NCBI GenBank assembly: GCA_019637645.1 | Contig: JAHBVH010000040.1 | Location: 16,117 to 80,116 of the forward strand | Reading direction: 5' to 3' | DNA: 64,000 nt | Source of the DNA: Caldilineaceae bacterium | GTDB taxonomy: Bacteria; Chloroflexota; Anaerolineae; Caldilineales; Caldilineaceae | Shown: in pieces, positions 10,126 to 19,467 of the stretch | How the letters are laid out: the number at the start of each line of letters is the position of its first letter | Position numbering within the stretch: position 1 is the stretch's first letter | Translations under genes and position numbers: made by a program | Notes under the pieces: model-generated | Database searches by the model: none | What the model was told of the DNA's origin: nothing | What the model saw: only the letters and a program-made list of their open reading frames with translations

Positions 10126-11961
10126 ATGTTAAATGTTTCTCCAGTTCATCGACCATATGAAACCTTGCCTGGTCTCAATGATCCTTCCATCCCTGCGGTT
10201 GCACCCCTCCCGAGCGGAGAGACCGAGGATACCAAGCGTCTTGTAGAACGCTTTGGGGAAGATATTTTGGCAGCCGGTGAACATAATGGACAACAGATTG
10301 TTTATGTCAGCGCCAATCGATTGGTAGAGGTCGCCAATTTTATCAAGACCGACCCGGCTCTGGCTTATGAAGCACTACTCGATGTAACCGCGGTTGACCG
10401 GTCAAAACTACCCATTGCCGCGGGTACAGAGCGTTTTCACACATTCTATCAACTGCGCTCGTACAAGCAGAAGAAACATCTGATGCTGGTTTGTCCCGCC
10501 CCTGGGGGTAACAACCCAGCCGTCCCCAGCCTAACTCCCCTTTTCCAAGGAGCCAACTGGCCCGAGCGGGAAGCCAACGATCTCCTCGGGGTTACCTTTA
10601 AAGGCCATCCCGATCCACGCCGGATTCTCATGCCCGAACACTGGACCTACCATCCCCTGCGCAAAGAGATTCCGATTGGGGGCGAAGAAGTTCCCTTTAC
10701 CATGACTTGGGGCGATCCAGAATTTGCCACGCTCGGCAAACAAATTTTGCCTGCCGAAAGTATTGCCCCCAAGCTGCCGCCAGGGATGAACCGGGAAAAC
10801 ATGATCATCAACATGGGGCCTCATCACCCCAGCACCCACGGCGTTTTGCGCTTAGTGGTTGAGTTGGATGGTGAAACGGTCGTCAATGTCGATCCCGATC
10901 TTGGCTATCTCCATAGCGGTTTTGAAAAGACCGGGGAAAGCAAGCGCTACAAAGATTTTGTCTATTACACCGATCGCATGGACTACCTGTCCGGCATGAA
11001 CAATAACCTTGGTTATGTGCTGGCGGTAGAGAAAATGCTGGGCCTCGAGATTCCCCAGCGGGCGCAGGTGATCCGGGTGATCATGAGCGAATTACAGCGG
11101 ATCTCGTCCCATCTCTTCTGGCTCTCGACACACGTACTCGACGTTTCAGGGACGGGCATGAGTTTGCTCATGTACGCCACGCGCGAACGCGAGCGGATTT
11201 TGGATCTCTTTGAGATTGTCTGTGGCGCACGTCTAACGGTTAGCTATATTCGGGTTGGTGGGGTCTGGAAAGATCTACCGCCCGCTTTCCTGGATAACTT
11301 GAAAGATCTCGTCAAATTATTGCCCAAACAGTTTGACGAATACGAAGCGATGCTCACCAGCGGTCCCCTCTGGCGCGAACGGCTTGAAGGCATCGGCTAT
11401 ATCAGCCGCGAAGATGCCATCAACATGGGGCTGACCGGCCCGATGCTGCGTGGGAGCGGCGTCGATTGGGATCTACGCCGCGATGCACCCTACAGCGGTT
11501 ATGAAAATTACGACTTCAAAGTTCCTGTGACCAATGCCGGTGATAGCTATGGTCGCTATCTGCTCCGCATGGAAGAATTACGCCAGAGCGTCCGCATTCT
11601 CGAACAGGCCATCGCGAATCTACCCGACGGCGACTATAAGAGTGATGAGCGCAAAGTCAGCTTGCCACCGCGAGCCGAATTAGATGTGAGCATGGAAGCG
11701 CTGATCCATCACTTTAAACTCGTGACCGAAGGCTTCCGCGTCGCACCGGGGATGTTCTATCACGGCATTGAAGCCAGCAAAGGTGAGTTGGGCTTCTTCC
11801 TCTATAGCGATGGTTCTGGCATACCCTATCGGCTCCATGTACATGGCCCCAGCTTCAACAATCTCTATGCAGTTAGCCACATGAGCAAAGGGCACATGTT
11901 ATCGGATATTGTGACAAATATCGGCTCGATTGATATCGTGCTGGGTGAAGTAGACAGATAA
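10126..11961 (+). CDS. nuoCD: NADH-quinone oxidoreductase subunits C/D fused
   Basis: A 611-residue fusion. Residues about 25-215 are the NuoC (30-kDa) domain with the NDLLGVTFKGHPDPRRILMP-type signature (read in parts). About 220-611 are the NuoD (49-kDa) domain, starting MGPHHPSTHGVLRL and ending with TNIGSIDIVLGEVDR. NuoD keeps the quinone-site histidine in HPSTHG and the GYLHSGFEK segment. The ATG at 10126 follows GGAG at 6 bases; a TTG 12 bases earlier is less likely. The C-D fusion is known from Escherichia coli and others. The gene is followed by a 389-bp gap holding a broken gene. Confidence 0.97.
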   Translation: MLNVSPVHRPYETLPGLNDPSIPAVAPLPSGETEDTKRLVERFGEDILAAGEHNGQQIVYVSANRLVEVANFIKTDPALAYEALLDVTAVDRSKLPIAAGTERFHTFYQLRSYKQKKHLMLVCPAPGGNNPAVPSLTPLFQGANWPEREANDLLGVTFKGHPDPRRILMPEHWTYHPLRKEIPIGGEEVPFTMTWGDPEFATLGKQILPAESIAPKLPPGMNRENMIINMGPHHPSTHGVLRLVVELDGETVVNVDPDLGYLHSGFEKTGESKRYKDFVYYTDRMDYLSGMNNNLGYVLAVEKMLGLEIPQRAQVIRVIMSELQRISSHLFWLSTHVLDVSGTGMSLLMYATRERERILDLFEIVCGARLTVSYIRVGGVWKDLPPAFLDNLKDLVKLLPKQFDEYEAMLTSGPLWRERLEGIGYISREDAINMGLTGPMLRGSGVDWDLRRDAPYSGYENYDFKVPVTNAGDSYGRYLLRMEELRQSVRILEQAIANLPDGDYKSDERKVSLPPRAELDVSMEALIHHFKLVTEGFRVAPGMFYHGIEASKGELGFFLYSDGSGIPYRLHVHGPSFNNLYAVSHMSKGHMLSDIVTNIGSIDIVLGEVDR

Positions 11962-11965
11962 GCGC

Positions 11966-12333
11966 ATAGAACGCGGATCAGGCTGATAAAGCAGATTTTC
12001 GCAAATTTTTTAGGACTCCCCCGGTGAGCTTAGAACATAAAGCGCTGACTGAACTTATCATTGGCGCTTTCTACACAGTATATAATAGTCTCGGTTATGG
12101 TTTCCTAGAGAAAGTCTACGAAAACGCCTTTGTCTACGAGCTACAGAAAAGCCGGTTACACGTCGAACAACAAGTGCGCATTTAAGTTTACTACGACGAC
12201 CTGTGAAGTTGGCTTTGTCTTCAATTTTGGACCTGAACCGAAATTTGAGCGGCGGTACGACAGCAACAGTAATAAGAAGAACTTAAAGAAGAATTCGTAA
12301 AGATCAGCCCAATCCGCCAGATCAGCGTTCTAT
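11966..12333. repeat. Inverted repeat flanking the GxxExxY remnant
   Basis: The left arm (11966-11987) reads ATAGAACGCGGATCAGGCTG. The right arm (12303-12333) reads, in reverse complement, ATAGAACGCTGATCTGGCGG and continues to GGCTGAT with a nine-base insertion relative to the left. The arms enclose the decayed gene at 12024-12300. This suggests that the gene and its flanking palindromes arrived, or moved, as one unit between nuoCD and nuoEF. Confidence 0.6.
12024..12300 (+). pseudogene. GxxExxY-family protein, decayed
   Basis: Read from a GTG at 12024, the first 54 codons match the start of the GxxExxY family (LTELIIGAFYTVYNSLGYG, FLEKVYENAFVYELQKSRL, EQQVRI). An in-frame TAA follows, then VYYDDL and a TGA. 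The family C-terminus reappears in another frame as EVGFVFNFGPEPKFERRYDS. The middle of the gene, including the usual EN..I.ELKA segment, is deleted, so no functional product can be made. Intact members are about 120-130 residues. It lies within the nuo operon between imperfect inverted repeats and co-directional with it. Family recognition is from memory of its motif. Confidence 0.8.
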
Positions 12334-12350
12334 CTTGGGGAATAGAAATT

Positions 12351-14327
12351 ATGATGCTATCAGACTCTGTACGTACTGAAATCAAAAAGTGGATGGATCT
12401 TTATCCTGCCGGGCGGCAGCGCTCAGCGGTTTTGCCCGCGCTTTATGTCATTCAACGCGAGTTTGGCTATTGCCCGGTTGACGCGCAGAACGAACTAGCC
12501 GTTATGCTCGATATCGAGCCAGCCGAAGTCGGCGCGGTGGTTGGCTTTTACAACATGTTCCACGAAGAGCCCAAGGGTGAATACCACGTTGAGGTCTGTA
12601 CCAATGTACCCTGTATGTTGCGGGGTGCCAATAAGTGCATGCATCATCTCGAAGAGAAATTGGGGATCCACCACGGCCACACGACGGAAGATGGTAAATT
12701 TACCCTCGACCACATGGAGTGTCTTGGTTCCTGCGGGACAGCGCCCATGGTCTCTGTCACCGAGCGCAAGAGCGGCCAAGCCCGCTACTTTGAAGAAATG
12801 AGCAGCGAAAGTGACGTTGATCTCTTCCTCAAAGTCATTAAGAGTGGCAAAGGCTTCACCACCCTCGAACGCTGGACCGCCAAAGGTGATCCCAAAGGCG
12901 AAGGCAAGGCCGCTGGTCCTTATACCGTTGGTGGCATGGCCGAGCGCTTCCTCACGGGGCGTGTGGGCAAGGAAAATAGCCACACTATCGAAAGCTATAT
13001 GGCCGATGGCGGCTACGAGACGGCCCGGCGCGTCCTCACTACCATGCAACCGGCAGAAGTGATCGACCAAGTCAAAAACAGCGGTCTTCGTGGCCGCGGT
13101 GGTGCGGGTTTCCCCACAGGCACCAAGTGGGGCTTTTTGGCCCCAGCCATGCCCCACTATCTGGTCGTCAATGCCGATGAGTCGGAGCCGGGCACCTTCA
13201 AAGATCGTATCATTATGGAATACGATCCCCATCAGTTGATCGAAGGGATTGTGATTAGCGCCTTTGCCATTCAAGCCGAGCGCGCTTTTGTCTATATTCG
13301 CGGCGAATACTACTTCGGCTACACCCGCTTGGTGGGTGCCCTTAAAGAGGCCAAAGCCAAGGGCTTTTTAGGCGACAATATTTTTGGCACGGGGAAGAAG
13401 CTAGAGCTAGTCATTCACCGCGGCGCGGGTGCCTATGAATGTGGCGAAGAGACTGCCCTGCTCAGCAGCTTGGAAGGCTACCGCGGTCACCCCCGCATGA
13501 AGCCGCCCTTCCCTGCCGTGGAAGGGCTTTACGCCAAGCCGACCATTGTGAACAATGCCGAGTCGATTAGCAATATTCCCCACATTATGCGTAACGGCGT
13601 TGAGTGGTACAAGAAGCTTGGCACCGAACAGAGCGCGGGCATGCGCATTTTCTGCCTGAGCGGTAATGTCAAACGCCCTGGACTCTATGAATTGCCCCAC
13701 GGGACAACGCTGCAAGAGTTGATCTACCAATATGGCGGCGGCCCGCAAGATGATCAAACGCCGATCAAGGCGATCTGCCCGGGTGGGATCTCGATGAAGC
13801 TCCTGACGCCCGACAAGTTAGACACCAAGCTCTCCTTTGAAGATGTCCAAGCCGCGGGTTCACTACTCGGTTCGGCAGGGATCTTTGTCATCGATGAGCG
13901 GGCCTCCATGGTCGAGGTGGCGCGCCGCACCCTGGCCTTCTATCGCGAAGAGAGCTGTGGTAAATGTACACCTTGCCGCGAGGGAACGGGCTGGTTGGAA
14001 ACCATTCTCGAACGCATTGAAGCCGGTGAAGGGCGCCAGCAAGATTTGGAATTGATGGAGCACATCACCAAATTCATCGAACGCAAGACCTTCTGCGTCT
14101 TTGGGGACGCGGCGGTTTGGGGCCTACAGAGCAACTTGGCAAAGTTCCGGGGCGAATTTATCAATTTGATCGAGAAAACCAATCCTGATAGTGAAGGCCC
14201 TGTGCTGCCGATCCGCCCGATCTATCGACCGGATGTAGGCCAGCCCAGCAAATTGACCAGCAGTACTTTGAAACCAGTTGGTGAGTCGCCGCTCAATCGC
14301 GATACTATGGTGGCAGCAGACGATTAA
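12351..14327 (+). CDS. nuoEF: NADH-quinone oxidoreductase subunits E/F fused
   Basis: A 658-residue fusion of the 24-kDa and 51-kDa subunits. Residues 1-160 are NuoE with the thioredoxin-like [2Fe-2S] ligands Cys83, Cys88, Cys124 and Cys128. From about 190 on it is NuoF, with the FMN/NADH site [17 protein letters not shown], the ADESEPGTFKDR loop, GAGAYECGEETALL, and the N3 [4Fe-4S] ligands in SCGKCTPCREG plus a distal Cys in TFCVFGD. It is the NADH entry point of the complex. Two ATG codons in tandem open the gene. The HoxE and HoxF proteins at 53-55 kb are homologous but separate. The fusion enforces 1:1 expression of the two subunits. Confidence 0.96.
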   Translation: MMLSDSVRTEIKKWMDLYPAGRQRSAVLPALYVIQREFGYCPVDAQNELAVMLDIEPAEVGAVVGFYNMFHEEPKGEYHVEVCTNVPCMLRGANKCMHHLEEKLGIHHGHTTEDGKFTLDHMECLGSCGTAPMVSVTERKSGQARYFEEMSSESDVDLFLKVIKSGKGFTTLERWTAKGDPKGEGKAAGPYTVGGMAERFLTGRVGKENSHTIESYMADGGYETARRVLTTMQPAEVIDQVKNSGLRGRGGAGFPTGTKWGFLAPAMPHYLVVNADESEPGTFKDRIIMEYDPHQLIEGIVISAFAIQAERAFVYIRGEYYFGYTRLVGALKEAKAKGFLGDNIFGTGKKLELVIHRGAGAYECGEETALLSSLEGYRGHPRMKPPFPAVEGLYAKPTIVNNAESISNIPHIMRNGVEWYKKLGTEQSAGMRIFCLSGNVKRPGLYELPHGTTLQELIYQYGGGPQDDQTPIKAICPGGISMKLLTPDKLDTKLSFEDVQAAGSLLGSAGIFVIDERASMVEVARRTLAFYREESCGKCTPCREGTGWLETILERIEAGEGRQQDLELMEHITKFIERKTFCVFGDAAVWGLQSNLAKFRGEFINLIEKTNPDSEGPVLPIRPIYRPDVGQPSKLTSSTLKPVGESPLNRDTMVAADD

Positions 14328-14336
14328 GCCGCTAAC

Positions 14337-14396
14337 CCGCAAGGGACGGAGTGCTTTTTTCGCTAGGCGAAACCAAGGCCGCCCCGCCCCTTGCGG
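14337..14396. repeat. Hairpin between nuoEF and nuoG
   Basis: Arms CCGCAAGGGACGG (14337-14349) and CCGCCCCTTGCGG (14384-14396) pair with one mismatch. It contains an internal TTTTTT after the left arm. The remainder of the 180-bp gap has no gene. It may stabilise or partly terminate the nuo transcript. Confidence 0.5.
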
Positions 14397-14506
14397 AGCA
14401 AAGATGAAGTCCCGTAAAACCGATCGCGTGACGAAGTTATTTCGCCACAGGCATTTCCAAACTGCCCAACGACTTGAACGAAGTTTTACCGAGAGGTAGT
14501 TGATTC

Positions 14507-17056
14507 ATGACTGAATTAGTTAATCTGACGATCAATGATCGTCCCGTCTCTGTGCCCAAGGGGACATTGGTAGTTGATGCTGCGGAAAAGCTGAATATTG
14601 AGATTCCGGTTTTTTGTAGTCATCCTAAATTAGACCCAGTGGCATGCTGTCGCATGTGTTTGGTCGAAATCAGTGGTCCGCGGGGCCCCATGTTGCAGAC
14701 GGCCTGCTCGGTGCCTGTTGCAGAGGGCATGGTGGTGCGCACCGACACACCCCAAGTCAAGGCGACGCAAGAAGCCAACTTGGCCTTCATCCTGCTCAAT
14801 CACCCATTGGATTGCCCCATCTGCGATAAAGGTGGCGAATGTCCACTCCAAGACCAGACCATGCGCTATGGGCCTGGCATTAGCCAGTTGGTGGAAGCCA
14901 AACGCCACAAGCAGAAGCAACATATGATCTCGGATACGATTGTCCTGGATCAGGAACGCTGTGTCGTCTGCTGGCGCTGTATTCGCTACTTGGAAGAATG
15001 GGAAGACAAGCCCCAGTTGGCGCTCTTCGAACGGGGCGGCAGCACCATCATCGACATCCAAGAAGGCCAGCCTGTTGACGCCAAGACCGGCGGCAACATT
15101 ATTGATATCTGTCCTGTGGGCGCACTGACCAATCGGGTTTCCCGCTTTAGCTATCGCCCCTGGGAAATTGAACGCACACCCAGCGTTTGTAATCACTGCT
15201 CGGTTGGGTGTAACTTGCGCCTTGACAGCCGTACCCACCAACTGCGTCGTGTCGTTGGCCGCGAAAACATGGCCGTGAACGATCAGTGGCTTTGTGATAA
15301 GGGCCGCTTTGCCCACGCTTGGGTAAACCATGCCGATCGGTTGACTATGCCGCTGATCCGTAAAGATGGTGAATTGGTTGGCGCGACCTGGTCCGAAGCG
15401 CTGCAACTTGTCGCCGAAAAGTTAGGTGCGATCAAGAGTGCCCACGGAGCGAATGCAATTGGCGGTATCGGCAGCGCCAAACTCGCCAACGAGAGCAACT
15501 ACCTGTTGCAACGCTTTATGCGCGAAGTCATTGGCACCAATAACATTGACCACCGCGACGGTGCCGATGTGGCGGCGCTGCCCACAGGGTTGCCAGCGTT
15601 GACGGAAGTGATGAAACCCCAATATGGGCCGAATCCCAAAGTAGATACCATTTTCCTCTTTGGCGTGGACCCCAGCGAAGAGCTACCGGTTTTGGATCTG
15701 CACCTCAAGCGTGCCGTGCGCCGAGGCAAAGCCAAACTGATCATTGCTCACCCGCGTAAGATTGAATTGACACGCTACAATGGGCCTTACTTGAGCTATA
15801 AGCCCGGCACCGAAGTCACCCTGTTGAATGGACTTACCAAGGCCGCCTTGGCGCTCAGCAGTGAAAAACCAGCCGATTTGCAACAGTGGGTCGCCGAGGC
15901 GAATGCCGAGGCGCTGACCAACTTCTGTGGCACGGATGTAGCGGCAGTCGATGCCGCGGCCAAACTTTTGGTGGAAAGCCAGAACGCCCTGATTATTTAC
16001 GGGCCGATGGCCGCACGCGGGGAGAGTGGCGAACAGGTGCTGAATGCCCTAACCAATCTAGCGCTGCTTACCGATCACTACGAGCGCCTCGCTTATGTTG
16101 GCCTGGAAGCCAATAGCCAGGGCTGCCGCGACATGGGGGTCTTGCCCCATCGCTTACCCGGCTACCAATCGGTGGAAAGCGTTGATGCGCGCCAGCGGTT
16201 GGAACGCCAGTGGAGTGCCACCTTGCCCAAGCAAGCAGGCAAGAGCTACAAGCAAATGCTTAACAGCGCGGGCAAAGAGATCAAGGCCCTCTATATCATG
16301 GGTGCCAATCCGGCAACCGAACGCCCCACTTGGGCCGAGAATCTAGAGAAGCTCGATTTCTTGGTCGTACAGGATCTCTTCCTGAGCGAAACTGCTCAAA
16401 AGGCTGATGTCGTGTTACCGGCTGTGGGTTGGGCCGAAACCGATGGCACCTTTACGAACTTGGAGCGCCGTGTACAACGCGCGCCCAAAGCCGTGCGCGA
16501 CCCCAACAGCAAGGCGGCCCCGGATTGGATGATCTTGGATCACCTAGCCCACCGCTTTGGCACGGATTGGTCCTATGGGAATGAGCGGGCTATCACAGCC
16601 GAAATTGCCAAGGTAACGCCCATTTACCAAGGGTTGACTTGGGACGCCATTGGCGATCAAGGGTTGCAGTGGGATGCTGCCAAGGTACGCGCGAAGGCAA
16701 CCTATCGGGAGGCAGCGCAGCGCTTGGTCACCTCCGACAACCAGCCCTTCACGCTGGTCAGCGGAACCGTCTTATTCGACGGTGGCGATCTCTTCCAACT
16801 CACCCAACAGATGCATAACCTTGCTTTCGGAGCTAAGGTTGGGATCAACCCAGCCGATGCCCAAAAGCTGGGTGTCGTCGAAGGTGCCTTAGTCAAGGTA
16901 ACCAACCGCTATGGTGAGTTACGGCTGGCCGCAAAGGTCGATGGTCAGGTCAAGGCTGGCACCTTGTGGATTCCAGAAAGTCTCCCGAATGCACCGGTCG
17001 GCGCTTTGCTCAATGGCCGTGCCGTCGAGTACGTGCGGGTTGAGGCCGTCAAGTAG
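14507..17056 (+). CDS. nuoG: NADH-quinone oxidoreductase subunit G
   Basis: An 849-residue iron-sulfur subunit. The N-terminus is a [2Fe-2S] ferredoxin domain (CSHPKLDPVACCRMCLVE) followed by the His-Cys domain (CPICDKGGECPLQDQ) and paired cluster ligands in CVVCWRCIRYLEEW with NICPVGAL. The VCNHCSVGCNL segment plus a Cys about 28 residues later (WLCDKGRF) are the N7 cluster ligands, found only in some NuoG proteins. The rest is a molybdopterin-oxidoreductase fold without sign of a bound cofactor, ending in a short molybdopterin dinucleotide-binding-like domain. The ATG follows GAGAGG. Length is typical for the family. Confidence 0.96.
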   Translation: MTELVNLTINDRPVSVPKGTLVVDAAEKLNIEIPVFCSHPKLDPVACCRMCLVEISGPRGPMLQTACSVPVAEGMVVRTDTPQVKATQEANLAFILLNHPLDCPICDKGGECPLQDQTMRYGPGISQLVEAKRHKQKQHMISDTIVLDQERCVVCWRCIRYLEEWEDKPQLALFERGGSTIIDIQEGQPVDAKTGGNIIDICPVGALTNRVSRFSYRPWEIERTPSVCNHCSVGCNLRLDSRTHQLRRVVGRENMAVNDQWLCDKGRFAHAWVNHADRLTMPLIRKDGELVGATWSEALQLVAEKLGAIKSAHGANAIGGIGSAKLANESNYLLQRFMREVIGTNNIDHRDGADVAALPTGLPALTEVMKPQYGPNPKVDTIFLFGVDPSEELPVLDLHLKRAVRRGKAKLIIAHPRKIELTRYNGPYLSYKPGTEVTLLNGLTKAALALSSEKPADLQQWVAEANAEALTNFCGTDVAAVDAAAKLLVESQNALIIYGPMAARGESGEQVLNALTNLALLTDHYERLAYVGLEANSQGCRDMGVLPHRLPGYQSVESVDARQRLERQWSATLPKQAGKSYKQMLNSAGKEIKALYIMGANPATERPTWAENLEKLDFLVVQDLFLSETAQKADVVLPAVGWAETDGTFTNLERRVQRAPKAVRDPNSKAAPDWMILDHLAHRFGTDWSYGNERAITAEIAKVTPIYQGLTWDAIGDQGLQWDAAKVRAKATYREAAQRLVTSDNQPFTLVSGTVLFDGGDLFQLTQQMHNLAFGAKVGINPADAQKLGVVEGALVKVTNRYGELRLAAKVDGQVKAGTLWIPESLPNAPVGALLNGRAVEYVRVEAVK

Positions 17057-17074
17057 GTATAGAACAGCTAAGCA

Positions 17075-17108
17075 CATCATCCTATCTTCACACGGGGGTA
17101 GGATGATG
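17075..17108. repeat. Hairpin between nuoG and nuoH
   Basis: A perfect ten-base stem CATCATCCTA / TAGGATGATG with a 14-base loop, inside the 133-bp gap. No T-run follows, so it is an mRNA-stabilising or processing structure rather than a clear terminator. Confidence 0.55.
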
Positions 17109-17189
17109 CATGATTTGATAGCAGTCAATTATTCACAGCTCATCGGCATAGCAGGTGGTTTATACCGCGGCGACTGATGGGCGATATTC

Positions 17190-18191
17190 ATGACGGGGCT
17201 TTTCATGGACTGGCTAAATCTCGTTGTTTTTCCACTCATTCGTTCGCTGATCCTGGTCTTTGCAGTCTTGACCGGTGCAGCCTACCTAACCTGGATGGAA
17301 CGCAAACTTCTCAGCCGTTTTCAGGTTCGTTACGGCCCAAACCGTGCGGGCCCCTTTGGGCTATTGCAGCCAGCAGCCGATGCGATTAAAGCGTTCTTTA
17401 AAGAAGAGATCATTCCCAATCATGTGGACAAATGGGTCTATCTGATGGGGCCAGCGTTGGCATTGGTGCCAGCCTTGCTCATTTGGGCCGTGATCCCAGT
17501 TGCCAATGGGACGCCTGTGATTGCCGATGTCAATATTGGCTTTTTGTGGATTCTGGCGATTGCTGGGGTGGAAAGCTATGGCTTGATCCTCGCTGGCTGG
17601 AGCAGCAACAATAACTACTCACTGCTGGGGGCTTTGCGTTCTTCGGCCCAGATGATCTCCTACGAATTGCCGTTAGGACTCTTTTTGGTTAGCATTTTGA
17701 TGTTGGCAGGGGGCTTTAGTCTGGTCGAGTTGGTCAGTACACCCCGGGCTTGGTGGGAATGGCTCTGGCTTTGGCTCATGTTCCCCTTCTTCTTTATCTG
17801 CATCCTAGCCGAAACCAACCGCAGCCCTTTCGATCTGCCAGAAACCGAAAACGAGCTGATCGCCGGGTATCAGACGGAATATGGTGGCATGAAGTTCTCC
17901 TTATTCATGATCGCCGAATATATCAACATGATTACCACCAGCGCGATCATGGCGACCCTCTTCTTTGGCGGTTGGCGCTTGCCCTTTGGCCTCCTCGAGG
18001 ATTTCATCTGGATTGGGCCTTTTGTCCTTTTGGCCAAAGTCATCGTCCTGCTCTTTGTCTTTATCTGGGTACGTGCCAGCATTGGCCGTCCGCGTTATGA
18101 TCAGCTCATGGGTTTCACCTGGAAGTTCCTCTTGCCAGGAGCGTTGGTGTATATGATCATTACCGCCCTGCTGACACTGTTTTTTAAATAA
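17190..18191 (+). CDS. nuoH: NADH-quinone oxidoreductase subunit H, copy 2
   Basis: A 333-residue eight-helix subunit forming the quinone cavity. Signatures are FQVRYGPNRAGPFGLLQPAA, the ISYELPLGLFLVS helix, NRSPFDLPETENELIAGYQ and RASIGRPRYDQLMGFTWKFL (each within 20 residues). Two starts are possible: ATG 17190, or ATG 17205, which has GGGG at eight bases. The difference is five residues. It belongs to the complete operon and is shorter at both ends than the copy at 6439-7656. Confidence 0.96.
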   Translation: MTGLFMDWLNLVVFPLIRSLILVFAVLTGAAYLTWMERKLLSRFQVRYGPNRAGPFGLLQPAADAIKAFFKEEIIPNHVDKWVYLMGPALALVPALLIWAVIPVANGTPVIADVNIGFLWILAIAGVESYGLILAGWSSNNNYSLLGALRSSAQMISYELPLGLFLVSILMLAGGFSLVELVSTPRAWWEWLWLWLMFPFFFICILAETNRSPFDLPETENELIAGYQTEYGGMKFSLFMIAEYINMITTSAIMATLFFGGWRLPFGLLEDFIWIGPFVLLAKVIVLLFVFIWVRASIGRPRYDQLMGFTWKFLLPGALVYMIITALLTLFFK

Positions 18192-18210
18192 GTAGAACTT
18201 GCGCAAAGCT

Positions 18211-18243
18211 AGAGCTGACAGCTTTTGAAAAGCTGTCAGCTCT
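18211..18243. repeat. Interspersed hairpin, nuoH-nuoI gap
   Basis: A nearly perfect palindrome: AGAGCTGACAGCTTTT paired with AAAAGCTGTCAGCTCT around a single central G. Its layout (TGACAG arm, TTTT/AAAA centre) matches the dispersed hairpin family of this window. It ends about 40 bases before the nuoI start. Confidence 0.7.
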
Positions 18244-18281
18244 TTGGTGACAGAGCAACCAGCGAACAAGGATATGTAATC

Positions 18282-18752
18282 ATGGCTGCAAATGATTTTT
18301 TGAAGGGCGCGATCGAAATCGGGAAAGCACTCGGGGTAACGCTAAAACACCTGGCACGCAAACCGATTACGGTGCAATATCCAGATGAGCCAGTTCCCCT
18401 CTACCCACGGTTTCGTGGCAAACATGAATTGCGCCGCTATGAGAACGGACTCGAGCGCTGCATTGGCTGTATGCTGTGCGAAGCGGCTTGCCCCACTGGT
18501 GCGATTTATGTTGAGGCAACGGAAAATAATCCAGAAAGCCCCACTTCGCCCGGCGAACGCTACGCGAAAATTTATGAAGTCAATCTACTACGTTGTGTCT
18601 TCTGCGGTGATTGTGAAGAGGCGTGCCCAACGGAAGCGATTGTGCTTGGACATGATTTTGCCATGGCCAACTATAATCGGCGTGACTTTATCTTAACCAA
18701 AGAGCAGTTGCTCAATCCTGGTGATGCCCATGTGGTGATCCGGCCTGAGTAA
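18282..18752 (+). CDS. nuoI: NADH-quinone oxidoreductase subunit I
   Basis: A 156-residue subunit with two [4Fe-4S] clusters (N6a, N6b) that pass electrons toward NuoB. The two motifs are Cys60-Cys63-Cys66-Cys70 ([19 protein letters not shown]) and Cys105-Cys108-Cys111-Cys115 ([16 protein letters not shown]). The start at ATG 18282 is set by AAGGA eight to twelve bases upstream; an in-frame upstream extension to 18225 would run through the hairpin and is rejected. It is the only nuoI in the window. Confidence 0.96.
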   Translation: MAANDFLKGAIEIGKALGVTLKHLARKPITVQYPDEPVPLYPRFRGKHELRRYENGLERCIGCMLCEAACPTGAIYVEATENNPESPTSPGERYAKIYEVNLLRCVFCGDCEEACPTEAIVLGHDFAMANYNRRDFILTKEQLLNPGDAHVVIRPE

Positions 18753-18939
18753 ATGGTAGAAAAAAGTGACAGAGTAGGAGAGCAGCAAGGCGCGCTCTCT
18801 GCTGATCCCTTTTAGATAGATATCTCTTTTGAATAGATTAGGCGTTACGCCGTTGGTTAACCCTAGCCGGTTTTCCAAGCTTGTCAGCGCTTGTCCAAAG
18901 GCGTACCTTCTATAGATATAAGATATAAGGACACGATTT

Positions 18940-19455
18940 ATGTCGTTTTCATTGATCTTCTTCATCGTCATTGGTGCCATCAGCCTTGCGGCTGCCTATG
19001 GCGTGGTGGCTAGCCGTCTTCCGGTCCACAGCGCGCTCTTTCTATTGGCCCACTTTGCCACGTTGGCAGTGCTCTATATTACGCTGGATGCCCAATTCTT
19101 GGCGGCAACGCAAGTTATTGTATATGCGGGCGGGATTGTGATCCTCATCCTGTTTGTGATTATGTTGATTGGGAGCGAACAGATCGAGAATCAAGGCGAA
19201 TACCGCTCGTGGACCCCCTATGTCGCCATGCTCTTAGGGATCATCTTGGTGGCAACCCTGGCGTATAGCATGATCAGTGGCAACCAGATTATCCAACCCA
19301 CAACAGCCATTCCCGAAGGCGGTGCGCCCCCGGTGGTTGGCCTAGAGCTTTTCACACAGTACATTCTACCATTTGAATTAGCAGCCGTCTTATTACTTGT
19401 AGCTTTGCTTGGTGCGCTATTGTTAGCACGCCGCCCAAAGCTCGAGACAAAGTAA
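18940..19455 (+). CDS. nuoJ: NADH-quinone oxidoreductase subunit J, copy 2
   Basis: A 171-residue five-helix membrane subunit with the characteristic TQVIVYAGGIVILILFVIML core (TM3 with pi-bulge). The ATG has AAGGA nine bases upstream. The 187-bp gap after nuoI contains a GAGAGCAG/CTCTCTGC partial hairpin and no gene. The next gene nuoK starts 12 bp after its stop. Confidence 0.95.
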   Translation: MSFSLIFFIVIGAISLAAAYGVVASRLPVHSALFLLAHFATLAVLYITLDAQFLAATQVIVYAGGIVILILFVIMLIGSEQIENQGEYRSWTPYVAMLLGIILVATLAYSMISGNQIIQPTTAIPEGGAPPVVGLELFTQYILPFELAAVLLLVALLGALLLARRPKLETK

Positions 19456-19467
19456 GGTGAGGTCTCC

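Noticed and set aside
12024..12185. A short intact 54-codon gene in the nuoCD-nuoEF gap
   Set aside because: It is only the N-terminal part of the GxxExxY family; the C-terminal part follows in another frame, so it is a decayed gene, not a small real one.
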